This document shows, piece by piece, positions 52,238-61,360 of a DNA stretch of 64,000 bases. Source of the stretch: Spirochaetales bacterium (lineage in GTDB: Bacteria; Spirochaetota; Spirochaetia; DSM-2461); the NCBI GenBank assembly GCA_022360655.1, contig JAKSCK010000242.1, forward strand, positions 1-64,000, written 5' to 3'. Under the pieces are notes generated by a model. The model saw only the letters and a list, made by a program, of their open reading frames with translations, did not search any database and was not told the DNA's origin. Every line of letters starts with the position of its first letter. Within the stretch, counting starts at the first letter, position 1. Position numbers and translations under genes: made by a program.

Positions 52238-53740
52238 TCAAGCCGTCTCGGCAATGGTTTTCATGATTTGAGATTCACTGATGTCCGTTCCATCAAGTTC
52301 CCCAATAACCTGCCTATCCCGCAGCACGGCCACCCGAGAAGAGCAACGCACCACTTCATCCAATTCTGAAGAGATGAATAGAAGGGCTAATCCTTCTTTG
52401 GCCAGTTCCAGAATGAGTTTTTGGATTTCCACCTTGGAACCAATATCAATGCCTCGAGTGGGCTCATCGAGAATCAAAAGACGGGGTTCTGCCGCAAGCC
52501 AGCGGGCTAAAATCACCTTCTGTTGATTACCACCACTCAGATTTTTCACAAGCTGATCGGAACTGGGAGTAACAATGTTGAGAGCCCGTATGAACTTATC
52601 AGCAATGGCCTCTTGTTCTTTTCGATGGATGTATCGCAAGGCTCCACGTTTTGCCTGCAAGGCCAAAATGATGTTCTCTCGAACACTCAATTCCGGAATG
52701 ATGCCCACTTCCTTCCGATCTTCAGGACAGAATCCCATGCCCTCGTCAATGGCTCCTCGAGGACTGGAAAGTGCGGTTTCTTGACCATTCAGCTGCAAGA
52801 CACCTTCATCTGGTTTTTCAACACCATAAAGGAGCTGGGCAATTTCCGTTCTTCCTGATCCAAGTAGACCTGCTAATCCAAGAACTTCTCCAGGTCGAAT
52901 GGTGAGATCAAAGGGAAAAATGAAGCCTTTTTTTCCAACAGAGTTCATGGAAACAAGGGGATCACCTTCCCCTGTTCCAAGGCTAGATCCCCATCGGGAA
53001 GCATCCAAATCCTCAAACTCTTTTCCTAACATAGAGGAAATCAGATCCATTCGGGACAGGCCTTCTGTGGTGAATTCTCCTGCATTCTTTCCGCTTCGCA
53101 AAACGGTGATTCGATCGGTGATCGCAAAAACTTGATCAAGAAAATGCGTGATGAAAACGATGCTGATGCCCTCCGATTTCAGACGACGCATTACGGTGAA
53201 AAGTTGCTCCACCTCGGCGGCATCTAAACTGGATGTGGGTTCATCAAGAATTAAAACCTTGGCAGATATATCAAGAGCACGAGCAATCGAAACCATCTGT
53301 TGCACAGCCACAGAATAGGTGTTTAAAGGACGTGTCACATCAATGTCTAAGTCCAATTTTGCAACAGCATTTTCAGCTCGTGAGTTGAGTTCTCTCCAAT
53401 CAATTCCCCCTCGTTTCTTCATGGGCTGTCGACCTATAAAGATGTTTTCCGCAACGGTCAGTTGAGGGAGAAGATTCACCTCCTGATACACGGTGCTGAT
53501 ACCATGGCGTACAGCATCATTGGGTGAAGTAAAATCAACGGCTTGCCCGTCAAAATGAATGTCACCGGAATCCCGGCGATAAAATCCCGTCATCACTTTG
53601 ATGAGGGTGGATTTGCCAGCACCATTCTCTCCCATTAAACCAAGGATTTCTCCGCGATTGAGGGTGAAGTCCACATTGGACAAGGCCTGAACACCTGGGA
53701 ATCCCTTACTGAGATTTGAAACTTTGAGGATTTCTTCCAT
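52238..53740 (-). CDS. ytfR: sugar ABC transporter ATPase, double NBD (YtfR type)
   Basis: A 500-residue RbsA-like ATPase with two fused nucleotide-binding domains. The first has intact Walker A GENGAGKST and a weak signature (YSVAVQQMVSIA). The second has the usual degenerate Walker A (GLLGSGRTE) and an intact LSGGNQQKVILARW. This split is normal for the family. It powers the two permeases downstream; an intercistronic hairpin separates it from the binding protein. Confidence 0.92.
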   Translation of the reverse strand: MEEILKVSNLSKGFPGVQALSNVDFTLNRGEILGLMGENGAGKSTLIKVMTGFYRRDSGDIHFDGQAVDFTSPNDAVRHGISTVYQEVNLLPQLTVAENIFIGRQPMKKRGGIDWRELNSRAENAVAKLDLDIDVTRPLNTYSVAVQQMVSIARALDISAKVLILDEPTSSLDAAEVEQLFTVMRRLKSEGISIVFITHFLDQVFAITDRITVLRSGKNAGEFTTEGLSRMDLISSMLGKEFEDLDASRWGSSLGTGEGDPLVSMNSVGKKGFIFPFDLTIRPGEVLGLAGLLGSGRTEIAQLLYGVEKPDEGVLQLNGQETALSSPRGAIDEGMGFCPEDRKEVGIIPELSVRENIILALQAKRGALRYIHRKEQEAIADKFIRALNIVTPSSDQLVKNLSGGNQQKVILARWLAAEPRLLILDEPTRGIDIGSKVEIQKLILELAKEGLALLFISSELDEVVRCSSRVAVLRDRQVIGELDGTDISESQIMKTIAETA

Positions 53741-53805
53741 TGTTTTGCTCGGTTGTAATCCGATGCTCCCAAAAAGAACGGCAACATCGGATAGGGAATG
53801 ATGAT

Positions 53806-53823
53806 CCCACCCCGAAGGGTGGG
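53806..53823 (-). promoter_or_regulatory. UUCG-capped hairpin after the sugar-binding protein gene
   Basis: On the minus-strand RNA CCCACCC-UUCG-GGGUGGG is a perfect 7-bp stem with the extra-stable C(UUCG)G tetraloop. It lies between the binding-protein stop and the ATPase start. It probably protects the binding-protein message from 3' decay. A second inverted repeat CCGATG/CATCGG (53759-53794) lies next to it. Confidence 0.65.
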
Positions 53824-53848
53824 TCCTTAGTAATTCGAGAGCAGAGGA

Positions 53849-54787
53849 TTAAAATCCTCCGGTGGGATGATCTTTGTAGTTGGACTCATCATAGAGACTA
53901 TCCGGTGTGATGATGTACTGATCCACTGCCTGACCATCCATTGCAGCCATCAAAGTTGCAAAGCCCATGGGTCCCAAGAGAGGGCTGCATTCCACTGTGG
54001 CATTCATTTCGCCACGTTCAATGGCTTCAAAGGCTGCCTTGATGGCATCCACAGAAATGATAAGAACTTCTTGGCCAGGTTTCTTTCCAGCAGCTTTGAG
54101 CGCATCAATGGCTCCAAGAGCCATGCCATCATTGTGGGCATAGACAAGATCAAACTCAACGCCAGCGGCCAACCAAGCTTCCACAACCTGCCGCCCCTTA
54201 TCTTGGCTCCATTCACCAGTTTTGGATTCAACAACTTCGATTCCAGGATACTGGGAAATGATTTCCATGAACCCTTCACTCCGAAGAATCGCAGGATCGG
54301 CAGCGGGATCACCAAAGAGTTCCACAACCTTTCCGTTTCCTTGGAGACGATCTGCAACCCACTCACCAGCCAAGCGACCTTCAAAGGCAAAATCAGAAGA
54401 AATCTGAGCAGCCCAAAGATGCTCTGGAGCGTCTAGACCACGGTCCAACAGTACCACTGGAATATTGGCATCCTTCGCTTCCTGAAGAACTTCATCCCAA
54501 CCACTTCGGGTTTGAGGAGCAAGAAGAATTCCATCCACACCCTGAGCAATGAAATCGCGCAATGCAGCAATCTGACCGGCCTGATCAGTTACAGACAATT
54601 TCAATTCAATTCCAAGACGTTCAGCTTCTTGCTGAACAGAATTGGTCTCGGTGGTTCGCCAAGGGCTGTCTTCCTTGATTTGAGCAAAGCCCACAACAAT
54701 TTTGCCATCATCAGCAGCTTGACCGTTGGCAAAGGCCATTGTCCCCAACAGCAGGAGAGCCATTGTGAGTAATAAACTCCGTTTCAT
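53849..54787 (-). CDS. ytfQ: periplasmic sugar-binding protein, YtfQ type
   Basis: A 312-residue type-I periplasmic binding protein. The signal peptide at about 1-20 ends in MAFANG. SPWRTTETNSVQQEAE, QTRSGWDEVLQEAKDANIPVV and CSPLLGPMGF are characteristic of the YtfQ group, which binds galactofuranose-type sugars. It begins the importer unit and is followed by a UUCG hairpin. The 115-base gap upstream holds a CCCCC/GGGGG hairpin (54810-54823). Confidence 0.88.
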   Translation of the reverse strand: MKRSLLLTMALLLLGTMAFANGQAADDGKIVVGFAQIKEDSPWRTTETNSVQQEAERLGIELKLSVTDQAGQIAALRDFIAQGVDGILLAPQTRSGWDEVLQEAKDANIPVVLLDRGLDAPEHLWAAQISSDFAFEGRLAGEWVADRLQGNGKVVELFGDPAADPAILRSEGFMEIISQYPGIEVVESKTGEWSQDKGRQVVEAWLAAGVEFDLVYAHNDGMALGAIDALKAAGKKPGQEVLIISVDAIKAAFEAIERGEMNATVECSPLLGPMGFATLMAAMDGQAVDQYIITPDSLYDESNYKDHPTGGF

Positions 54788-54902
54788 TCGAAACCTCCAT
54801 CAGTAATCTCCCCCGTTAGGGGGCTTTTACAACATGGACCCGAATTTTCCAGTCGTCTTTGGACGAATCCACTCTCTTTTGGACAGATCGAACCAATTCA
54901 AT

Positions 54903-56747
54903 TCAATAGGGACGTGTTCCAATCAATTCCCGAGCAACTTCCATGGGAAACACACCTTCTTCTGGATTGATTCGTAATGGAAGTTCTTCTCCAGCGACAA
55001 AGTCTTTCACTGCTTTCATCAAGGGTGGACCTAAGAGTGGAGAGCATTCCACAGTGCAATTCAGCTTACCTCTTCGCATTGCTAAAAAAGCCTCACGAAC
55101 ACCATCAATGGAAACAAGTAAAATGTCTTTTCCAGGATTTAAACCAGCCTCTTCAATGGCACGAATAGCACCAAGTGCCATGTCATCATTATGGGCAAAG
55201 ACTGCATCAATCTGAGAATGACGAATCAATAGGCGTACCATAGCTTCATATCCAAGATTCTCAATGAAGTCGCCTGGTGTGGAATCAATGAGAGTAAGAT
55301 GTGGACTTTGATCCACCACTTCTGCAAAACCTGCGGCCCGATCAATCGCTGGGGTGGACCCCGGTAGTCCGGCAATTTCCACAATCTTAATTTGATCTTC
55401 TTGAGCGGTTTCATCTTTCAGCCATTGGGCTGCACGTCGCCCCTCTTCCCAAAAATCAGAGACCAAGTACGTTGTTACAAGGTTTTCATCTGAAACTTCC
55501 ACTGTACGGTCAGAACAAATCACTGGGATACCAGCATCCCTTGCCTCTCGCAGAACTTCATCCCAACCTGTGGCCACAATGGGAGAAAAACCAATCACAT
55601 CCACGCCCGCATCAATAAAGGAGCGGATGGCGGCAATTTGGGCCTCCTGACTGTTGTTGGCATTCACTTCAATCAAGCGTATTCCCTCATCTTTTGCGGC
55701 ATCACCAATGGATTTGATATTGGCTAGCCTCCAAGCGCTTTCACGCCCAGGATGAGCAAAGCCCAAGGTGATGGGACTGTCCTTTCTCAAAGCCGGAATG
55801 GGGGAAGATTGCGAAGCCAATGTTTCCTGAGTCACAAGAGAAGAACGCAGTATGATCTTCTTCGGTAATCCACTTTGATGCTCAAGGATATCCATGGCTC
55901 GAAGGACCGCTTCCTCTCCCCCTGTGGGACAGGTGATCGTGGCTTCTAAAATCCCTTCAAAAACCAGCTCCAACCCACCCTGAGGCCCCGAGATTCCATC
56001 GATGCCTATGATGGGCTTATTCTTCACACCATAACGCTCTAACGCACGATGTACACCATAGGCCATGGCATCATTGTGGGCAAAAACTACATCACTTTGT
56101 TCAAACAAAGAACGATGTTCTTCTGTTAAATCTTCGGCTAAATCTCTTTGCCAACCTGCGCTAAAACTGCCAATGATTTCAATCTCAGGTGCATCTTTGA
56201 GAGCATTACGCAAGCCTTCCATTCGTTCAACAACAGGAAGGGCATTGAGATCACCCGTGACTTCAATCACTTGTATTGGACGCCCCAGAGATAATCGCTT
56301 GATATGACGTCCAGCCAACTGCCCAACAAGATCATTATCAACACCAATGAACAAGCTGTAATCATAGCCTTCAATGGCCTTATCAAGCACGATGACCGGT
56401 AAATTCGCATACACGTCTTGAATCACCGGAGAAATTGAACGGGAATCCACTGGTGAAACAATGAGCAAATCCACGCCAAGGCGAATCATTCGCTCAATAT
56501 CCGCTTTTTGCTTCACAGAGCTTCCACCAGCATTGCTGAACACAACTCGAACTTCAGCGTATTCAGAAGCTGCAGCAAGGATTTCTGCATTCATCACTTC
56601 TCGCCAAGGATCTGAAAGATTGGCTTGAGCTACTCCAATGACATGACGAATATCATCCTCCGACTTTGTGCAGCTCACACTCAGCATCAGAAGAAACAAA
56701 AGCAAAACCAAACATCCTTTGTTTGCAAAGGATAGGATTCGAGACAT
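54903..56747 (-). CDS. tandem double periplasmic-binding-domain lipoprotein
   Basis: A 614-residue lipoprotein (LSVSC lipobox, Cys at about 26) with two complete type-I binding domains in series. Domain 1 (about 35-300, VIGVAQANLSDPWR...VFAHNDAMAYG) resembles RbsB. Domain 2 (about 328-600, LGFAHPGRESAWR...CSPLLGPPLM) closely resembles the YtfQ-like protein encoded next to it. The start codon shares a base with the response-regulator stop. A sensor or co-receptor for the kinase is more likely than a transporter subunit. Confidence 0.82.
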   Translation of the reverse strand: MSRILSFANKGCLVLLLFLLMLSVSCTKSEDDIRHVIGVAQANLSDPWREVMNAEILAAASEYAEVRVVFSNAGGSSVKQKADIERMIRLGVDLLIVSPVDSRSISPVIQDVYANLPVIVLDKAIEGYDYSLFIGVDNDLVGQLAGRHIKRLSLGRPIQVIEVTGDLNALPVVERMEGLRNALKDAPEIEIIGSFSAGWQRDLAEDLTEEHRSLFEQSDVVFAHNDAMAYGVHRALERYGVKNKPIIGIDGISGPQGGLELVFEGILEATITCPTGGEEAVLRAMDILEHQSGLPKKIILRSSLVTQETLASQSSPIPALRKDSPITLGFAHPGRESAWRLANIKSIGDAAKDEGIRLIEVNANNSQEAQIAAIRSFIDAGVDVIGFSPIVATGWDEVLREARDAGIPVICSDRTVEVSDENLVTTYLVSDFWEEGRRAAQWLKDETAQEDQIKIVEIAGLPGSTPAIDRAAGFAEVVDQSPHLTLIDSTPGDFIENLGYEAMVRLLIRHSQIDAVFAHNDDMALGAIRAIEEAGLNPGKDILLVSIDGVREAFLAMRRGKLNCTVECSPLLGPPLMKAVKDFVAGEELPLRINPEEGVFPMEVARELIGTRPY

Positions 56748-57943
56748 CAAGAGCCTTCCTTCAGATAGTCCATCGGAGCTTTCCCAGTAAATCGTCGAAA
56801 GATCCGACTAAAGTAGTGCTGACTGGAATATCCTACAGCTTCCGCAATCTCATACATCAACAATTCGCCTTCTTGAAGCAAACGCAGAGACTGAAGTACT
56901 CGAAAACGATTGGTGAACTCAGAAAAAGAATATCCACTATGCCGTTTGAGAAGCCGACTCACATATCCTGGACTCCGACTTAAGGCCTCTGCAGCCGATT
57001 CGAGGGTCAATTCTTTATCTGGATAATGCTGATCTATATAAGCAAAAATTCGTTCTAGGGACTGTTCTCCACCAATACTCATCTCAATGGAATGTCTGAG
57101 TGATTTCAGGTCTTCTACAAAACCAGCAAAATCAGTGCGAACCATTGCCGATGTAACACTGACCAAAAAACCCATCTCTTCTTGTAAGTTTTTTGCGAAA
57201 TCCGTCACTTGCCCCTGCTCAAAATGTGAGGGTAAACAGTAAAAGAAGTTTCCATCTGAATCGGAAAAAGAGAGTTCTCCTCGAGCTGCACCAAAAGCTT
57301 TCTGCACGAGTTTTTCTATCGCCGCAGTAAAAAAAACATGATCATGAAGTTCAAGAGCGGCAATTTGACAAAGTCGGCTATCAATATGAACACAAAGAAA
57401 AGAAAGAGTCAGATCTTGGGGCCAATGAAGGAGCTTTTTATGTAGCATAACTTCTTCAGAAGACAGCTCTCCCCTCATCCAGGCATGAATGAATTCATCC
57501 ACTTGAGAACGTCGTTTTTTCATCACCTGATTCTCTGCCCATTGCAGCAACGATTGGCGTTTACGTCGTCCAGAAATATCTTCCGCGGCTTGAAATAACA
57601 CTGATTGAAAGTGGGAGGATTCAACAGGTTTGAGAAGATAATCAAAAATGGGCAGGGTTACAGCGCGTCTTGCATAATCAAATTCATCATGACCTGTCAC
57701 AACAATGATGGCAGAGTCTTGAGCCGCATCTTCCAACTGTTCAATAAAATCCAAACCATTCAGCCGAGGCATGCAAATGTCCACAAGAAGTATGTCTGGA
57801 ACCTGAAGACGGACTGCTTCCAAAGCCGATAAACCATCAGCCGCTTCACCGCACACTTCAAAATCGCCAGCTTCATCAACAAGGCGCTGGAGTCTTTTTC
57901 GAATTTTGGGCTCATCATCGGCAATAAAAACAGACCACATCAT
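56747..57943 (-). CDS. AraC-type response regulator (YesN-like)
   Basis: A 398-residue two-component regulator. The receiver has ADDEP and the phospho-acceptor Asp in LLVDICMPRLNG, with Lys in YLLKPV. A middle region of unknown fold (about 135-290) is followed by an AraC double helix-turn-helix (SAEALSRSPGYVSRLL and IAEAVGYSSQHYFSRIF). It overlaps the kinase stop by 4 bases. It probably activates the YtfQRT-like operon and perhaps the LamG gene. Confidence 0.88.
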   Translation of the reverse strand: MMWSVFIADDEPKIRKRLQRLVDEAGDFEVCGEAADGLSALEAVRLQVPDILLVDICMPRLNGLDFIEQLEDAAQDSAIIVVTGHDEFDYARRAVTLPIFDYLLKPVESSHFQSVLFQAAEDISGRRKRQSLLQWAENQVMKKRRSQVDEFIHAWMRGELSSEEVMLHKKLLHWPQDLTLSFLCVHIDSRLCQIAALELHDHVFFTAAIEKLVQKAFGAARGELSFSDSDGNFFYCLPSHFEQGQVTDFAKNLQEEMGFLVSVTSAMVRTDFAGFVEDLKSLRHSIEMSIGGEQSLERIFAYIDQHYPDKELTLESAAEALSRSPGYVSRLLKRHSGYSFSEFTNRFRVLQSLRLLQEGELLMYEIAEAVGYSSQHYFSRIFRRFTGKAPMDYLKEGS

Positions 57944-59691
57944 TCTCCTCCTTCCACAAAATCAATGGGATGAATGATTTCAACACGGGTTCCTTTTCCT
58001 GGATGGCTATCAATGGTCAAACCGTAATCAGCACCATAGGTTAATCGGATTCGATCATTCACATTGTATAGGGCAAATGCTGTTCGATCATTTTTATGAT
58101 CAAACTGATGGAGTCCCTGGCGAATCAGGGTAAGAGAGTCCACAGGAATCCCAACTCCATCATCTTCCACAACAAGAGAAATCCCCTGAGGGACACGACG
58201 AATCTGAACATCAATCTGTCCACTGGCCCCTTTTTCTTTGATTCCATGATAAAGAGCATTTTCGACAAGAGGTTGCAGTATCATTTTTTGCACTCGGAAA
58301 TGGTGCAGATCTTCAGAACAATCAAGTGTGTAGTCAAACTGATCTTCATAGCGTGTTTTCTGAATAATCAGGTAACTTTGAACATGCTCAAGTTCTTCTT
58401 TTAAGCGGACTTCCTCCGCTCCTTGGCTCAAGGCAATACGAAAGAGTTTTGTGAGGGCCGTGACTAAATCAACAATTTGTTCAGATTGATTCTCTTCCGC
58501 CATCCAAAGAATAGTATCCAAGGTGTTGTAGAGAAAATGAGGTTTGATTTGTTGCTGCATGATACGCAGTTCTGCTTCTCGTTTGCTTTGCTGCTCCTGA
58601 TAAACCAGTTCAAGAAGACCTTCAATGCGCACCAACATGGCATTAAAGCCTTCCCCTAATTCGTCAATTTCATCTCGACTTTTTCCTTCATAACGAACTT
58701 TGAGATTTCCCTCTCCCACCCGCTCCATAACGGATCGGAGACGGATGATGGGCTTGGAGATGGCACTGGTGTATACCATGGAAACCCCAAAAGAAAGAGC
58801 CAAGGTTAATGAAGCGATGACAAAGGCTAGCCATTGAACAAAACGCACTGGTCCAAGAGCATCCTCCAAGTCATACACACCAACGGTTTTCCAACCAGTG
58901 TAGGAAGACTCGGAAAAAATGAAACGATATCCTTGACCTTGAATCTCGCGTTCTATGATTTGATCACTCTTCACAAACCATGAAGGATTGATTCGATACA
59001 CAACAGGATTTTCTGGTGAGTAAACCACATTGTCACGCTGATCAAGAATACAAAAAAAGCCAGAATCCTGAGCGGAAGAATCCTGTGTTCCTTGAAGAAG
59101 TTCAGCCAGATACTCCAAATGTATGTCGAGAAGAAGAACTCCAAGAACCTGGTTCCCTTCTTGTACAGTGCGTATAAGAGACACAATTTCATCTGGCTCT
59201 GTGCCCGATTCATAACGAAGATTCCGCCCGATAGGACGAGTGGAAAGAAGAAACTGAGAATCTGACATTGTGGCTTCATGGTACCAATCTTCATCAATCA
59301 GTGGATCTCGAAGAATGCGTGTAAGTTCTCGAGAGAAATGCCTATCATCCTGTCGTAAGGCCAGGAGTCCACTCACCTCTAAATGGCTGGACGCAACAGA
59401 CGCAAAAAGTTGATCCATCCCCTGAATCACATCATCCCCTGAATCACCTTGGAAGAAGTGTTTAATGTCCCTTGATTCAAGAAGAAGATTCATCAATTTG
59501 ACTCGGTCATCAATGGTAGATTCCAGTTCCAATGTGACTCGTTCTACCAACTCTCGAGTATGCCGAGCAGAAAGACTGGCCACTTCTCTGGAATACAATA
59601 CAGGTCCAAGTATCCCGAGAATCACAACCGGCAATACAATGATGGTGAGGAAGGAAAAAAGCATCCGGTCTCGAAATCGGGACTGGGTCAT
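57940..59691 (-). CDS. YesM-type sensor histidine kinase
   Basis: A 583-residue membrane kinase. A first membrane segment near residues 10-32 is followed by a Cache-like extracytoplasmic domain (about 35-280), a second segment near 290-310 and a HAMP domain. The His_kinase motif QQIKPHFLYNTLDTIL carries the phospho-His; the ATPase shows PLVENALYHGI and DDGVGI. The start at 59691 (MTQSRFRDRM) precedes the first membrane helix; a longer frame to 59820 is unlikely. It is paired with the AraC-type regulator. Confidence 0.85.
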   Translation of the reverse strand: MTQSRFRDRMLFSFLTIIVLPVVILGILGPVLYSREVASLSARHTRELVERVTLELESTIDDRVKLMNLLLESRDIKHFFQGDSGDDVIQGMDQLFASVASSHLEVSGLLALRQDDRHFSRELTRILRDPLIDEDWYHEATMSDSQFLLSTRPIGRNLRYESGTEPDEIVSLIRTVQEGNQVLGVLLLDIHLEYLAELLQGTQDSSAQDSGFFCILDQRDNVVYSPENPVVYRINPSWFVKSDQIIEREIQGQGYRFIFSESSYTGWKTVGVYDLEDALGPVRFVQWLAFVIASLTLALSFGVSMVYTSAISKPIIRLRSVMERVGEGNLKVRYEGKSRDEIDELGEGFNAMLVRIEGLLELVYQEQQSKREAELRIMQQQIKPHFLYNTLDTILWMAEENQSEQIVDLVTALTKLFRIALSQGAEEVRLKEELEHVQSYLIIQKTRYEDQFDYTLDCSEDLHHFRVQKMILQPLVENALYHGIKEKGASGQIDVQIRRVPQGISLVVEDDGVGIPVDSLTLIRQGLHQFDHKNDRTAFALYNVNDRIRLTYGADYGLTIDSHPGKGTRVEIIHPIDFVEGGE

Positions 59692-59883
59692 GAGGGAAGA
59701 TTGTATACGCACTCTTCCCCAACCTGCAAATTCATAAATGCTTTTAAATGAAAATCTCCCAATAGCAGTCTTTTTCAATGCGAAAAAAACCAGGATTATC
59801 CTGCATTTCCAGGTATTCATGACGTGGAAAATTTACATATTTTGAGTCATATAATTTTCTTCAGAATTTTCGCATTTGTTTAA

Positions 59884-61185
59884 CTATTGCGAACGTGTCA
59901 CTGCATTTGCATTGGCCCGTACAATGCGACGAGCCAACAATTTTGAAAGAAAGATGGAATACTGGGGATAGGATTTTATGGCCTCGACAAAGGCTTTACG
60001 CGGGATTCGAATCACCTTGGCATTGGTTTCTGCAATGACTGTTGCGCTCCGTGTATTATTTAAAAGAAAAGCCATTTCCCCCGTGAAAATATCCGCCGGT
60101 GTGATTCGGCCTACAAGCTGGTTTTGAAAATAAACTCCAAAGGTTCCACTCACCACATAGTAAATGCAGTCAGCAAATTCACCAGCCTTCATCAGAACAT
60201 TTCCAGCCAATATTTTTATGGACTCTTGATTGGCAAATCCTTCTGGTGCAGCTTGTTCTAATCCTTCTTTAAAATTTAAAAGAACAGTGACCCGATTCCC
60301 CTTTCTGTTGTAAACCAATCGATCTGCCACAAGCCGAGCCATCATGATGCCCCGGCCATGAAAATCTTGCTTTCCCTGATTTCTAGAGATCTTGTCTCGA
60401 AATGCAGCAACGTCAAACCCGTCCCCACCATCTCGAATCGAAAACTTACATGCTTCGTCACCAATGTCCCAATCCAAACTGACACACCGTGATGATATAG
60501 CCTCATCTTCACACCGTTGTGAAACCAAATCCGCCATAGACGCACCGGTTGCTAAAAACGATGATTTTTCCTCATAAGTGATTCCACAATTCCCATGCTC
60601 AATTCCATTCAAAACAAGTTCAGAAAGACACATCTGAACCCCATGCCGCTCTTCAGGCGAAATTTTTCCGAGCCGCACAAGACTCACCGCAAGAAGTCCG
60701 GCATAAACAGGAGCTAACAAATAATCCTCATTGGAAATTTGAAAGGAGCCATTGAATCGATTGACCAGTTTATCCGCAAGAAAATCTTGAATCACGAGTT
60801 GTCTATTGGCTGCAATGATTCGTAGTGTTTTTCCAAGATGACTTTCTACTCGTCCGCGCTCAATCAAAGCCAAGAGATTCATCCCTCGGTTTGCATCAAG
60901 CAACTCAGCTTCTCCATCTCGTTGACGATCAAAAAGGCCTACAACACCAAAATTGTGGAGCCAAGAATCCCGTTGAATAATATCTCTTAAACGCTCTGCA
61001 TCCAGTTGAGGATCAGAGAAGTCCACAAGTACCAGTTCTGGAAGTTCAAAATTGAGGCGTTCTTTAAATTCTTCTTCATTCTCTGCGAATCGAAGAAGAT
61101 ACTCATCGCGAAAATCCTTTTCCACGACATCACGAACCTGCTGGATAACCTTTTCATCCGAACAGGACGCTACAATATATTCCAT
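59884..61185 (-). CDS. receiver / HATPase / cNMP-binding fusion protein
   Basis: A 433-residue cytoplasmic signalling protein. Residues 1-120 form a receiver-like domain (LVLVDFSDPQ with an Asp at the acceptor position, but no clear partner Lys). Residues about 160-315 form an RsbW-type HATPase: ELVLNGIEHGN, RDGGDGFD and GRGIMMARL. Residues 320-425 form a cNMP-binding domain with GEMAFLLNNTRSATV, keeping the phosphate-cassette Glu and Arg. No partner gene is adjacent. Its ATG lacks a Shine-Dalgarno and has TATAAT 7 bases upstream. Confidence 0.78.
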   Translation of the reverse strand: MEYIVASCSDEKVIQQVRDVVEKDFRDEYLLRFAENEEEFKERLNFELPELVLVDFSDPQLDAERLRDIIQRDSWLHNFGVVGLFDRQRDGEAELLDANRGMNLLALIERGRVESHLGKTLRIIAANRQLVIQDFLADKLVNRFNGSFQISNEDYLLAPVYAGLLAVSLVRLGKISPEERHGVQMCLSELVLNGIEHGNCGITYEEKSSFLATGASMADLVSQRCEDEAISSRCVSLDWDIGDEACKFSIRDGGDGFDVAAFRDKISRNQGKQDFHGRGIMMARLVADRLVYNRKGNRVTVLLNFKEGLEQAAPEGFANQESIKILAGNVLMKAGEFADCIYYVVSGTFGVYFQNQLVGRITPADIFTGEMAFLLNNTRSATVIAETNAKVIRIPRKAFVEAIKSYPQYSIFLSKLLARRIVRANANAVTRSQ

Positions 61186-61198
61186 AAAACGTATTATA
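61186..61198 (-). promoter_or_regulatory. TATAAT box abutting a start codon (leaderless candidate)
   Basis: On the minus strand a perfect TATAAT (61198-61193) is 7 bases from the ATG at 61185. No Shine-Dalgarno lies between. The -35 region is poor. Confidence 0.45.
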
Positions 61199-61360
61199 AC
61201 CGAGTCTGAAAAAGGAAAGCCATCTCGATTACTTAGTTTTTTTCAAGGCACATCTTCTCTGTTGAAACGTTTCTCTCAAAAGAATCAATGAAAGCATTGA
61301 ACTTTTCCCCTCTTCCGGTAACTCTATGGATGAATCCCATACAGGCCCAGGAGGCCCCTC

